NCBI GenBank assembly: GCA_039931435.1
Contig: JBDTRY010000073.1
Coordinates: forward strand, 1 to 15,423
Direction of reading: 5' to 3'
Source of the DNA: JBDTRY01 sp039931435
GTDB lineage: Bacteria > Acidobacteriota > Thermoanaerobaculia > Gp7-AA8
DNA length: 15,423 nucleotides
This document shows, piece by piece, positions 7,319 through 13,866 of this stretch; positions within the stretch are counted from its first letter, which is position 1, and the number at the start of each line of letters is the position of its first letter. The notes beneath the pieces are model-generated. The model saw nothing but the letters and a program-made list of their open reading frames with translations, was not told where the DNA came from and ran no database searches. The position numbers were made by a program, and so were the translations under genes.

Positions 7319-8146
7319 ATGACGACGACAGAAGCACCCGGAAAAGCCGAGAAACGGCCCGGGTCTCCCGAGTACGCCCCTTCGAGGCTGGAAACAGCCA
7401 AGATCGAAGTGCGTGACTTCGATTTTTTTTATGGCAGCGTGCAGGCATTGCAGGGCATCACGCTGAACGTACCTGAAAAAAGGGTCACGGCCCTCATTGG
7501 GCCCTCCGGATGCGGAAAATCCACCTTTCTTCGTTCCGTGAACCGGATGAACGACATCATTCCGGGGACACGCACGGAAGGGCTGATCGCTATCGACGGC
7601 AAGGACATCCATGGTCCGGACGTCGATCCGGTCACGCTCAGGCGCAGGGTGGGGATGGTCTTTCAGAAATCGAATCCTTTTCCGAAGTCGATTTACGACA
7701 ACATCGCCTACGGCCTTCGCATCGGGGGCCTGCGCGATCGTCAGCGGCTGAACGAGGTCATCGAGACGTCGCTGAGACGAGCGGCCCTCTGGGATGAAGT
7801 GAAGGATCGTCTCAACGCCAGCGGCATGACACTCTCTGGTGGCCAACAACAGCGCCTGTGCATCGCCAGGGCCCTGGCCGTCGATCCGGACATTCTTCTC
7901 ATGGACGAACCGGCTTCGGCTCTCGACCCGATCGCCACGCAGAAGATCGAGGAGCTGATCTACGAACTGAAAGACAACTACACCATCGTCATCGTCACAC
8001 ACAATATGCAGCAGGCGGCGCGCGTATCGGATCGAACGGCCTTCTTCATGCTTGGTAAGCTCGTTGAGATTGGCGATACGAACACGATTTTCATGACACC
8101 AAAACAGAAGCTGACCGAGGACTACATCACCGGCCGGTTCGGATGA
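7319..8146 (+). CDS. pstB: Phosphate ABC transporter ATP-binding protein PstB
   Basis: PstB is the cytoplasmic ATPase that drives phosphate import through PstC/PstA. The 275-residue product has Walker A GPSGCGKST (61-69), the PstB-typical FLRSVNRMND just after it, the ABC signature LSGGQQQRLCIARA, Walker B ILLMDEPASALDP and the switch His in IVTHNMQQA. ATG 7319 is selected because GGAG sits 5 bases upstream and the protein then has the family's usual length plus a short tail; the frame is open further upstream to 7232 without family similarity. It is separated from its permease genes by ppx, sixA and the ppk operon. It leads a pstB-phoU-phoB-phoR run. Confidence 0.97.
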   Translation: MTTTEAPGKAEKRPGSPEYAPSRLETAKIEVRDFDFFYGSVQALQGITLNVPEKRVTALIGPSGCGKSTFLRSVNRMNDIIPGTRTEGLIAIDGKDIHGPDVDPVTLRRRVGMVFQKSNPFPKSIYDNIAYGLRIGGLRDRQRLNEVIETSLRRAALWDEVKDRLNASGMTLSGGQQQRLCIARALAVDPDILLMDEPASALDPIATQKIEELIYELKDNYTIVIVTHNMQQAARVSDRTAFFMLGKLVEIGDTNTIFMTPKQKLTEDYITGRFG

Positions 8147-8217
8147 GGAGGGTGGAGGACCGGCGAGAGTAGCAGGCGAATGCCTGGCACCTTCACGGAC
8201 TTCGCATAACGGAAGCC

Positions 8218-8889
8218 ATGCTTCGACACTTTGATCACGACATTGAGACCCTCAAAGACCTCATCCTGCGCATGGGAGCGATGGTCGAAGAGAACATCGA
8301 TCAGGCCATTCGTGCCCTGCTGGAGCGGGACACTGCTGCCGCCGAAAGAGTCATTGCCAGCGACATCGACATCGACCGCATGGAGCTGGAGATCGATCAG
8401 CACACCGTCGAGCTCATCGCCAAGATGCAGCCGGCGGCTACCGACCTCCGTTTCGTGACCACGGCCATGAAGATCACCCCGGAGATGGAGCGCATCGCCG
8501 ATCTGGCCACCGACGTGTGCGAGCGGGTCATCGAGCTCAATCGCGAGCCTCAGCTCAAGCCCATGATCGATCTGCCCCGGCTGGCCAGGATTTCCCAGGA
8601 GATGGTCCGCCATTCACTGGATGCCTTCGTCAAGCGCGACGCCGAGCTTGCGCGTCAGGTCATTGCCAGGGACGACGAAGTGGATCTGCTCACCGAACAA
8701 TCGTTCCGGGAGTTGCTCACCTACATGCTCGAGGATTCGCGAAACATCTCCCGCGCCATCCGCCTCACTTTCATCGGCAAGTACTTCGAACGGATCGGCG
8801 ACGGGGCCACGAACATCTGCGAAATGGTCGTTTACCTCGTTGAAGGAAAGGTCATCAAACATCCCGATGCCGAAAAGCTTCGGAATTGA
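8218..8889 (+). CDS. phoU: Phosphate signalling regulator PhoU
   Basis: PhoU is a cytoplasmic helical-bundle protein that links the transport state of Pst to PhoR and keeps the Pho regulon off when phosphate is plentiful. The 223-residue product is a tandem repeat of two three-helix PhoU domains. Each carries the metal-binding E(R)xxD signature, seen as ERIADLATD (91-99) and ERIGDGATNI (191-200). ATG 8218 has a weak CGGAAG ribosome-binding site. The 71-base gap after pstB contains only a small 5-bp stem (CAGGC/GCCTG, 8173-8186). Position between pstB and phoB is classical for the gene. Confidence 0.96.
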   Translation: MLRHFDHDIETLKDLILRMGAMVEENIDQAIRALLERDTAAAERVIASDIDIDRMELEIDQHTVELIAKMQPAATDLRFVTTAMKITPEMERIADLATDVCERVIELNREPQLKPMIDLPRLARISQEMVRHSLDAFVKRDAELARQVIARDDEVDLLTEQSFRELLTYMLEDSRNISRAIRLTFIGKYFERIGDGATNICEMVVYLVEGKVIKHPDAEKLRN

Positions 8890-8900
8890 GCTGCAACCCG

Positions 8901-8924
8901 GCAGAGGCGGCAACGCTCCTCTGC
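8901..8924 (+). promoter_or_regulatory. Small stem-loop between phoU and phoB
   Basis: GCAGAGG (8901-8907) and CCTCTGC (8918-8924) are perfect 7-base complements around a 10-base loop, in the 75-base gap between phoU and phoB. No T-run follows, so simple termination is unlikely. It could mark an RNA processing point that sets the ratio of transport to regulator mRNA, or be incidental. Confidence 0.35.
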
Positions 8925-8964
8925 GCCAGCCTCTGAAAGTGGCCGAGGGCACGAAGGCGACATC

Positions 8965-9642
8965 ATGAAGCGCATTGCCGTAATCGAGGATGATGCCGAT
9001 CTGGCCTACACCATCCGCCTGAACCTGGAGCGGGAAGGGTACGAGGTCGGCCACTATGCAAACGGTCACGAGGGGCTGGTCTCCGTGCAGCAGGGCCATT
9101 GGAGCTTCGTCATCCTCGACCTGAACCTTCCCGACCTGGACGGGTTCACCATCTGCCGCGAGCTACGGCGCGATCCTTCCACCCGCGACATCCCCATCCT
9201 CATGCTCACCGCCCGCACGGGAGAGCGCGATCGCATCACCGGTCTCGAGCTCGGTGCCGACGACTACCTCACCAAGCCATTCAGCGTCCGGGAGCTGGTG
9301 GCGCGGGTTGCGGCGATTCTGCGGCGAACGGCCGACCGCGGCGGCGACGATTCCTACGACGATGGCGTGCTGCGCGTGGACGCGCGAACGTGCCGCGTTC
9401 ACGTGCACGGAGCCGAGGTCAAGCTGGCCCGCAAGGAGTTCGAGCTGCTGTGGATGCTCATTCGCAACCAGCCGGCCGTCGTGGGAAGGGACCGCATCCT
9501 CAGCGAAGTCTGGCACATGGCCGACGATGTGGAGACCCGCACCGTGGACGCGCACATCCGCAATCTGCGCAAGAAGATCGGGAAGGAGCGGATCAGCACC
9601 GTGATCGGCTACGGCTACCGATTTGAGGGTGCCGTCGCCTGA
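8965..9642 (+). CDS. phoB: OmpR/PhoB-family phosphate response regulator
   Basis: The 225-residue product is a two-domain transcription factor. The receiver domain has the acidic pair Asp9-Asp10 (VIEDDADLA), the phosphate-accepting Asp52 (VILDLNLPDLDG), Thr82 (MLTAR) and Lys104 (TKPF). The winged-helix DNA-binding domain shows KEFELLWMLIRN, the recognition helix in VDAHIRNLRKKIG and the wing GYGYRFE. Phosphorylated PhoB-type regulators bind Pho boxes, such as the candidate repeats at 7203-7231. Being downstream of phoU and 19 bases before a PhoR-like kinase identifies it as PhoB rather than another OmpR-type regulator. Autoregulation through the pstB promoter is likely but inferred. Confidence 0.93.
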   Translation: MKRIAVIEDDADLAYTIRLNLEREGYEVGHYANGHEGLVSVQQGHWSFVILDLNLPDLDGFTICRELRRDPSTRDIPILMLTARTGERDRITGLELGADDYLTKPFSVRELVARVAAILRRTADRGGDDSYDDGVLRVDARTCRVHVHGAEVKLARKEFELLWMLIRNQPAVVGRDRILSEVWHMADDVETRTVDAHIRNLRKKIGKERISTVIGYGYRFEGAVA

Positions 9643-9661
9643 ACAGGGCGAGCCGGGTGCG

Positions 9662-11017
9662 ATGGCCTCATTCCTCCGTGCACTCTCCGTCATCCTGCTG
9701 CTCACCCTGGTCTTCACGGTGGCGCTGGGGATCTTTCTGGCTCCCGAGCCCTCCAGCATCGCCCGGGCCTCTCTGCCTGCTCTCCTGGCTGTTCTTCTCG
9801 TGTTCACTGTTCCGGTGAGCATTACCTACGTCTGGGTGCAGCGGCGGAACGCACAACTGGAAGGTCTGGCCGAGGGTTTGCGGCGCGTCGCCGCGGGGGA
9901 CTGGAAGTTCGATGTCCGCGGCGTTCCTGTAGCCGACGCTGGCGGGTCTCTGGCGCGGTCGGTGGAGATGATCCTTCGGACTGTCGTCGAGCAGAAGCAC
10001 CGCTACGATGAACAGCGTGAGGTTTTGAAGGAGATCCTGGACGGAATCGGAGAGGGGCTGCTGGCCATCGACCACAGGCGCAGGATCGTGCTGGCCAATC
10101 TGTCGGTGGGAGAGTTGTTCGGCGTACCCGAGAACATGATCGGCCGGCCGTTTCTGGAGATGATCCGGAACAGTGCTCTGGTGGGAGCGTTCGATCGCGC
10201 CCTGGAGGGCCAGCGGAGCACGGACCGGCTCATCGTCGATTGCGGCGGTGTTTTCCGGTACATCGAGACGCGCGTCTTTCCGCTCAGCGGCGCTGCCGAT
10301 GTCGCCGCCGTGGCCATCTTCATCGACGTCACCAGGCTGGAGGAACTGGAACGGATCCGCCGCGACTTCATCGCGGATTTTTCGCATGAGGTGCGCACGC
10401 CTCTGGCCGGCATCCGCTCGGCCATCGACACATTCGAGCAGGGAGGACTGTCCGCCGAGCAGGAAGAGCATCTGCGCGGCATCGTCCTCCGGCAGGTGAA
10501 CCGCCTGGAGATGCTCGTCACGGAAATGGCCGAACTGAAGCGAATCGAATCCGGCGAGCTCGTCCTCCAGCGCGAGGACATCGATCTGTCGCGGGTGGTG
10601 CAGGACGTCACCGAAGAGTATTCGGAGCGATACGCGCACGACGACGTCCGATTGCTGTTTCAGGGCGCGTCGTTTCCCATCAACGCCGATGCGGCAAAAG
10701 TTCAGCAGATCGTATCGAACCTCCTCGACAACGCCATCAAACATGGTGGAAAAGGAAGGGAAATCCGGACGGAAGTCTGCGAAACTTCCGGCCAGGGAAT
10801 CATTCGGGTCGTGGACAGGGGAGATGGAATCCCGGCGGAGGAGATCGATCGGATCTTCCATCGCTTCTACCGTCTCGACCGCAGCCGCTCTGCCGTCCCC
10901 GGTACGGGTCTCGGTCTGGCGATCGTCAAGCATCTGGTGATGCTGCACGGCGGAACGATCGAGGTGCGAAGCGAGCCTGGCCGGGGCTCGACGTTCGAAG
11001 TGAGGCTTCCCAGGTAA
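9662..11017 (+). CDS. phoR: PhoR-type sensor histidine kinase
   Basis: The 451-residue kinase is predicted to phosphorylate PhoB when phosphate is short. It has two membrane helices (about 8-27 and 39-59) with only some 11 residues between them, a HAMP-like linker (about 60-105), a PAS domain (about 120-222), the phosphorylation site FSHEVRTPL with His242, and a catalytic domain with N box NLLDNAIKH (353-361), G1 DRGDGIP (385-391) and G2 GTGLGLA (414-420). The near-absence of a periplasmic domain is typical of PhoR, which reads phosphate through Pst and PhoU. ATG 9662, 19 bases after phoB, is preferred over TTG 9623 or GTG 9629, which overlap phoB, because the first helix then begins normally. 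Confidence 0.93.
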   Translation: MASFLRALSVILLLTLVFTVALGIFLAPEPSSIARASLPALLAVLLVFTVPVSITYVWVQRRNAQLEGLAEGLRRVAAGDWKFDVRGVPVADAGGSLARSVEMILRTVVEQKHRYDEQREVLKEILDGIGEGLLAIDHRRRIVLANLSVGELFGVPENMIGRPFLEMIRNSALVGAFDRALEGQRSTDRLIVDCGGVFRYIETRVFPLSGAADVAAVAIFIDVTRLEELERIRRDFIADFSHEVRTPLAGIRSAIDTFEQGGLSAEQEEHLRGIVLRQVNRLEMLVTEMAELKRIESGELVLQREDIDLSRVVQDVTEEYSERYAHDDVRLLFQGASFPINADAAKVQQIVSNLLDNAIKHGGKGREIRTEVCETSGQGIIRVVDRGDGIPAEEIDRIFHRFYRLDRSRSAVPGTGLGLAIVKHLVMLHGGTIEVRSEPGRGSTFEVRLPR

Positions 11018-11108
11018 CTTTCCGGAGCTCGATGCCGAGGCTCTATGCCGGACGAATCGACGGGGGGGCGCCTCTGTTTCCGGGATGCGCCGGTTGCCAG
11101 TGGCGATT

Positions 11109-11117
11109 TGCTACAAT
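11109..11117 (+). promoter_or_regulatory. Candidate extended -10 promoter for the DUF47-pit pair
   Basis: TGCTACAAT (TG at 11109-11110, TACAAT at 11112-11117) matches the extended -10 TGnTATAAT with one change. No good -35 lies at the normal distance, as is common for extended -10 promoters. It sits in the 126-base gap after phoR and would start a short leader of about 20 bases before the DUF47 start, suggesting separate expression of the PiT module. Confidence 0.45.
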
Positions 11118-11143
11118 CGCGCTCCCTTCACTGGAGGTCCAGC

Positions 11144-11764
11144 GTGGCTCGATTCAGTCTGATCCCGAGAGAAGAGAAGTTCTACAGTGAGTTCCTGGCC
11201 ATGGCCGCGCACATCAAGACCGGCGCCCGGCAACTGGAGGAACTGGTTGCTACAGAACCCCCTCCGCTGGAAAAGGTCGCTGAGATCAAGGATACGGAAC
11301 ACCAGTGCGACTTTCTCACGCACGAGATCATTCAGCGTCTGAACCGGACCTTCGTCACGCCCATCGACCGCGAGGATATCCACGCCATGGCCCGGTCCCT
11401 GGACGACGTCATGGACGCCATCGATTCCGCGGCCGCCCTCTTTTCGATGTATCGGATCAAAACCGTCCGTTCCGGGGTCCGCGAGCTGGCCAGAATCATC
11501 ACATTGCAGACGGACGACATCTATCGGGCCGTGGAAAAACTGGAGAGCCGCAAGGGTGTTCTGGAGCTTTGCGTGGAGATCAACCACCGGGAAAACGAGG
11601 CCGACCAGCTTCATCAGAAGGCGGTCCAGCAACTGTTCGACGAAAAGCCCGATCCTCTGGAGCTGATTCAGTGGAAGGAGATTCTCGACCTCCTCGAGGA
11701 TGCCACGGACCAGGGTGAGGACGTGGCCAACATGATGGAGAATATCGTCGTCAAGCACGGCTGA
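11144..11764 (+). CDS. DUF47 family PhoU-like protein, PiT accessory
   Basis: The 206-residue helical protein belongs to the DUF47/PhoU-div family, related to PhoU and usually encoded beside PiT phosphate permeases. Visible family features are the N-terminal FSLIPREEKFYSEF, HEIIQRLNRTFVTPIDREDIHAMARSLDDVMDAID in the middle (acidic metal-binding type residues) and EDATDQGEDVANMMENIVV at the end. The start is GTG 11144, preceded at 6 bases by GGAGG (11133-11137); the frame is open to 11045 but that upstream part has no similarity. It lies 6 bases before pit, so the two are co-translated. In the family it is thought to modulate PiT transport; a direct effect here is inferred. Confidence 0.92.
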   Translation: MARFSLIPREEKFYSEFLAMAAHIKTGARQLEELVATEPPPLEKVAEIKDTEHQCDFLTHEIIQRLNRTFVTPIDREDIHAMARSLDDVMDAIDSAAALFSMYRIKTVRSGVRELARIITLQTDDIYRAVEKLESRKGVLELCVEINHRENEADQLHQKAVQQLFDEKPDPLELIQWKEILDLLEDATDQGEDVANMMENIVVKHG

Positions 11765-11770
11765 TCGCGG

Positions 11771-12769
11771 ATGGATCACCACGTCATCGTCATTGTCCTC
11801 ATCGGCGTCGCGCTGACGTTCGATTACATCAATGGCTTTCACGACGCAGCGAACTCCATCGCTACGGTGGTCTCCACGCGGGTGCTCTCGCCCGGACAGG
11901 CGGTGATCTGGGCGGCGTTTTTCAATTTCGCGGCGGCCTTCATCTTCGGGACGGCGGTGGCCAAAACGATCGGCAAGGGGATGATCGACATCAATGTCGT
12001 CACCTTTGGCGTCATCTTCGCCGGCCTGACCGGAGCCATCGTCTGGGATCTGATCACCTGGTACTTTGGACTACCGACCAGCTCTTCGCACGCGCTCATC
12101 GGTGGCTACGCCGGCGCCGCCGTGGCCCGCGCCGGATGGGCGGCCATCATCCCCTCGGGCTGGAGCAAAACCTTGATCTTCATCATCCTCTCGCCAGTGA
12201 TCGGACTGGTGGCAGGGCTCGTCCTGATGACCTCCATCTACTGGATTTTCCGCCGGGCCACGCCCCGGAAAGTCGACCGCTGGTTTCGCAGGCTGCAGTT
12301 GCTCTCCGCTGCTTTTTTCAGTCTCAACCACGGCGCGAACGACGCTCAGAAGACGATGGGCATCATCGCCGGCGTGCTCCTGGCCGGTGGCTATATCAAG
12401 GTCTTCGAAATTCCGCTGTGGGTGATCATGGCTGCTTACAGCGCCATCGCCCTGGGGACGCTCGCCGGCGGCTGGCGCATCATCCACACCATGGGATCGA
12501 AGATCACCAAACTGCAGCCCGTACATGGGTTCGCCGCGGAAACGGGCGCGGCCATCGCTCTGCTCACCGCCACCACGCTGGGAGTGCCGGTAAGTACGAC
12601 GCACGCCATTACCGGAGCGATCGTCGGCGTCGGCGCCACCAGGCGGCTCTCGGCGGTGCGGTGGGGCATCGCCGGTCAGATCGTCTGGGCGTGGCTGCTG
12701 ACCATTCCCGCCGCGGCCTTCATCGGCTCGGTGACCTATCTCATTGTTTCCCTGGCCGGCGGACAGTAA
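11771..12769 (+). CDS. pit: Inorganic phosphate transporter, PiT family
   Basis: This is a 332-residue inner-membrane permease with about ten hydrophobic helices, using an ion gradient for low-affinity phosphate (metal-phosphate) uptake. The two inverted PiT repeats carry their signatures: GFHDAANS (22-29) with GLPTSSSHAL (100-109) in the first half, and NHGANDAQKTMG (186-197) with GVPVSTTHAITG (271-282) in the second. The length is close to the shorter bacterial and archaeal PiT forms rather than the roughly 500-residue E. coli PitA. It is paired with DUF47, and the locus therefore encodes both Pst and PiT uptake. No convincing terminator follows; the next gene is on the opposite strand. Confidence 0.96.
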   Translation: MDHHVIVIVLIGVALTFDYINGFHDAANSIATVVSTRVLSPGQAVIWAAFFNFAAAFIFGTAVAKTIGKGMIDINVVTFGVIFAGLTGAIVWDLITWYFGLPTSSSHALIGGYAGAAVARAGWAAIIPSGWSKTLIFIILSPVIGLVAGLVLMTSIYWIFRRATPRKVDRWFRRLQLLSAAFFSLNHGANDAQKTMGIIAGVLLAGGYIKVFEIPLWVIMAAYSAIALGTLAGGWRIIHTMGSKITKLQPVHGFAAETGAAIALLTATTLGVPVSTTHAITGAIVGVGATRRLSAVRWGIAGQIVWAWLLTIPAAAFIGSVTYLIVSLAGGQ

Positions 12770-12826
12770 CCGGAAGCCGGTGGAACTCCCGGATGCGGCG
12801 CATGCTTGAATGCTCGCCGCTCAACC

Positions 12827-13243
12827 TCAGCCGGCAACTGTCAGGACGCGATTACCCAGTTTCTTTACCCAGGGCGTCGAAGATCGTTCCGCGGTAAGAA
12901 GCGGCAGATCCAACTCGAGGGCCAGCGCTACGTAGACGGCATCGTACGCTGTCATCTGATATTCGAGTGCCAGCGGGAGCACCCGGTCGACTCCCGGCTC
13001 GACGACATCCAGCGGTGCATCGAGGTGGAGTCGCCAGATCTCCCGGCTCAGGGACTCATCCAGCTCGCCGCGGCGGACATAAGTTCGCAGAACGTTGGCG
13101 AACTCCCAGTAATGAAGACCGGGGACGACGAATCGGACGCGGCCGTCGAGCAGACGGGACTGCCAGACGCGCGCGGTATCCGAGAAGACTTCCGGTAGAT
13201 ACCAGGCCACGGCCACGCTGGTGTCGGCGACGTAAGACTTCAC
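12827..13243 (-). CDS. vapC: PIN-domain ribonuclease toxin, VapC family
   Basis: The 138-residue product is a PIN-domain protein, the toxin of a VapBC type II pair, expected to be an Mg-dependent RNase that cuts tRNA or rRNA. The acidic active-site residues are Asp7 (YVADTSVAVAW), Glu47 (WEFANVLR), Asp101 (TAYDAVYVALA) and, at the fourth position, Glu119 (LLTAE) where Asp is more usual. The start is GTG 13243, overlapping the antitoxin TGA by four bases. The gene runs against pit and is unrelated in function to its phosphate neighbours, suggesting a mobile addition, though no insertion-sequence remains are visible. Confidence 0.92.
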   Translation of the reverse strand: MKSYVADTSVAVAWYLPEVFSDTARVWQSRLLDGRVRFVVPGLHYWEFANVLRTYVRRGELDESLSREIWRLHLDAPLDVVEPGVDRVLPLALEYQMTAYDAVYVALALELDLPLLTAERSSTPWVKKLGNRVLTVAG

Positions 13244-13479
13244 GTGCGGTCGCGATCCTCACGCAGGATCTGCGAAGGAGCCTCGCGCAGTTTCAATGAA
13301 GCGGTTCTGCTGCGAATGCCGGCCAGCCGCTCGGCGTAGTTCTGAAGACGCTCCTCCGCTGCCTTCACGGAGACGAACTTTCGCAAAGCTTCTTCCACGA
13401 GGGCGCGTTTGCTGGATGCTTTCGAGTAGCGTGCAGCCTCGCGCATGAGGTCGTCGTCGAGATCGATGTTCGTCCGCAT
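13240..13479 (-). CDS. vapB: VapB-family antitoxin
   Basis: The 79-residue partner of VapC begins MRTNIDLDDDLMREA, followed by SKRALVEEALRKFV. This is the ribbon-helix-helix-like DNA-binding fold of the VapB family that binds and represses its own promoter. The C-terminal half, rich in charged residues, should wrap around and neutralise the toxin. The ATG at 13479 begins exactly where the conserved family starts and has no ribosome-binding site. The promoter placement (13485-13513) predicts transcription starting at or within a base or two of this codon. Confidence 0.9.
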   Translation of the reverse strand: MRTNIDLDDDLMREAARYSKASSKRALVEEALRKFVSVKAAEERLQNYAERLAGIRSRTASLKLREAPSQILREDRDRT

Positions 13480-13484
13480 ACACT

Positions 13485-13513
13485 AATATAAACACAAGAT
13501 CTGCAAATGTGTA
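13485..13513 (-). promoter_or_regulatory. vapBC promoter with overlapping inverted-repeat operator
   Basis: Reading on the minus strand, TACACA (13513-13508) as -35 and TATATT (13490-13485) as -10 are separated by 17 bases and match four and five of six consensus bases. The -10 ends only 5 bases before the vapB ATG, giving a leaderless message. The inverted repeat ACACA-N11-TGTGT (13492-13512) fills the promoter spacer and overlaps the -35 element, a suitable place for VapB/VapBC autorepression. Confidence 0.55.
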
Positions 13514-13592
13514 TTCTGATGTGTAAAGCCCCTCGCTGGAGACGCTGCGTCCTCGATGGACGGGGACCCGCGGAACCTCAGAATTTTTCCGA

Positions 13593-13598
13593 TATACT
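13593..13598 (+). promoter_or_regulatory. Candidate -10 element for rpmE
   Basis: TATACT (five of six consensus bases) lies 40 bases before the rpmE start in the divergent vapB/rpmE gap, after an AT-rich run. A good -35 is not visible at the normal spacing, so the call is tentative. Confidence 0.35.
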
Positions 13599-13638
13599 GC
13601 CGGTTTTCTCAGCGAGACCAGACAAAGGACCTACGCCC

Positions 13639-13866
13639 ATGAAAGCTGAAATTCATCCGAAATACCACGAAGTCGACGTTCACTGTGCCTGCGGTGCGGG
13701 CTGGAAGACCCGCTCCACGAAAAAGGACCTCCGCGTGGAGATCTGCTCGAGCTGCCACCCGTTCTTCACGGGCAAGCAGAAGCTCGTCGACTCCGCCGGA
13801 CGCATCGACCGCTTCCAGCAGCGCTACGCGAAGATGGCTCCTGCGAAGGCGCCGGTGAAAGCCTGA
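13639..13866 (+). CDS. rpmE: Large ribosomal subunit protein bL31, zinc-binding form
   Basis: The 75-residue ribosomal protein bridges the large and small subunits. MKAEIHPKYHEV at the N-terminus, then Cys16, Cys18, Cys37 and Cys40 (HCAC and CSSC) form the zinc site of the C+ type, and FFTGKQKLVDSAGRIDRFQQRY is the family core. A short Ala/Lys/Pro tail follows. ATG 13639 has AAAGGA upstream at 9 bases; the frame is open upstream to 13507 but unlike bL31. It overlaps the DUF1385 gene by one base (TGATG). Confidence 0.97.
   Translation: MKAEIHPKYHEVDVHCACGAGWKTRSTKKDLRVEICSSCHPFFTGKQKLVDSAGRIDRFQQRYAKMAPAKAPVKA

Noticed and set aside
8173..8186. CAGGC-GAAT-GCCTG stem between pstB and phoU
   Set aside because: A 5-bp stem is expected by chance in GC-rich DNA, and no T-run or other signal accompanies it.
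9623..9661. Upstream TTG/GTG starts for phoR overlapping phoB
   Set aside because: They add a Pro/Glu/Gly-rich leader before the first membrane helix without better ribosome-binding signals than ATG 9662.
9668..10948. Minus-strand frame of 426 codons opposite phoR
   Set aside because: It lies wholly inside a kinase gene with all catalytic boxes intact. The antisense protein is Asp/Gln/His-rich without domains.
12769..12781. ACCGG-AAG-CCGGT stem just after the pit stop codon
   Set aside because: It has only 5 bp and no T-run, too weak to call a terminator.
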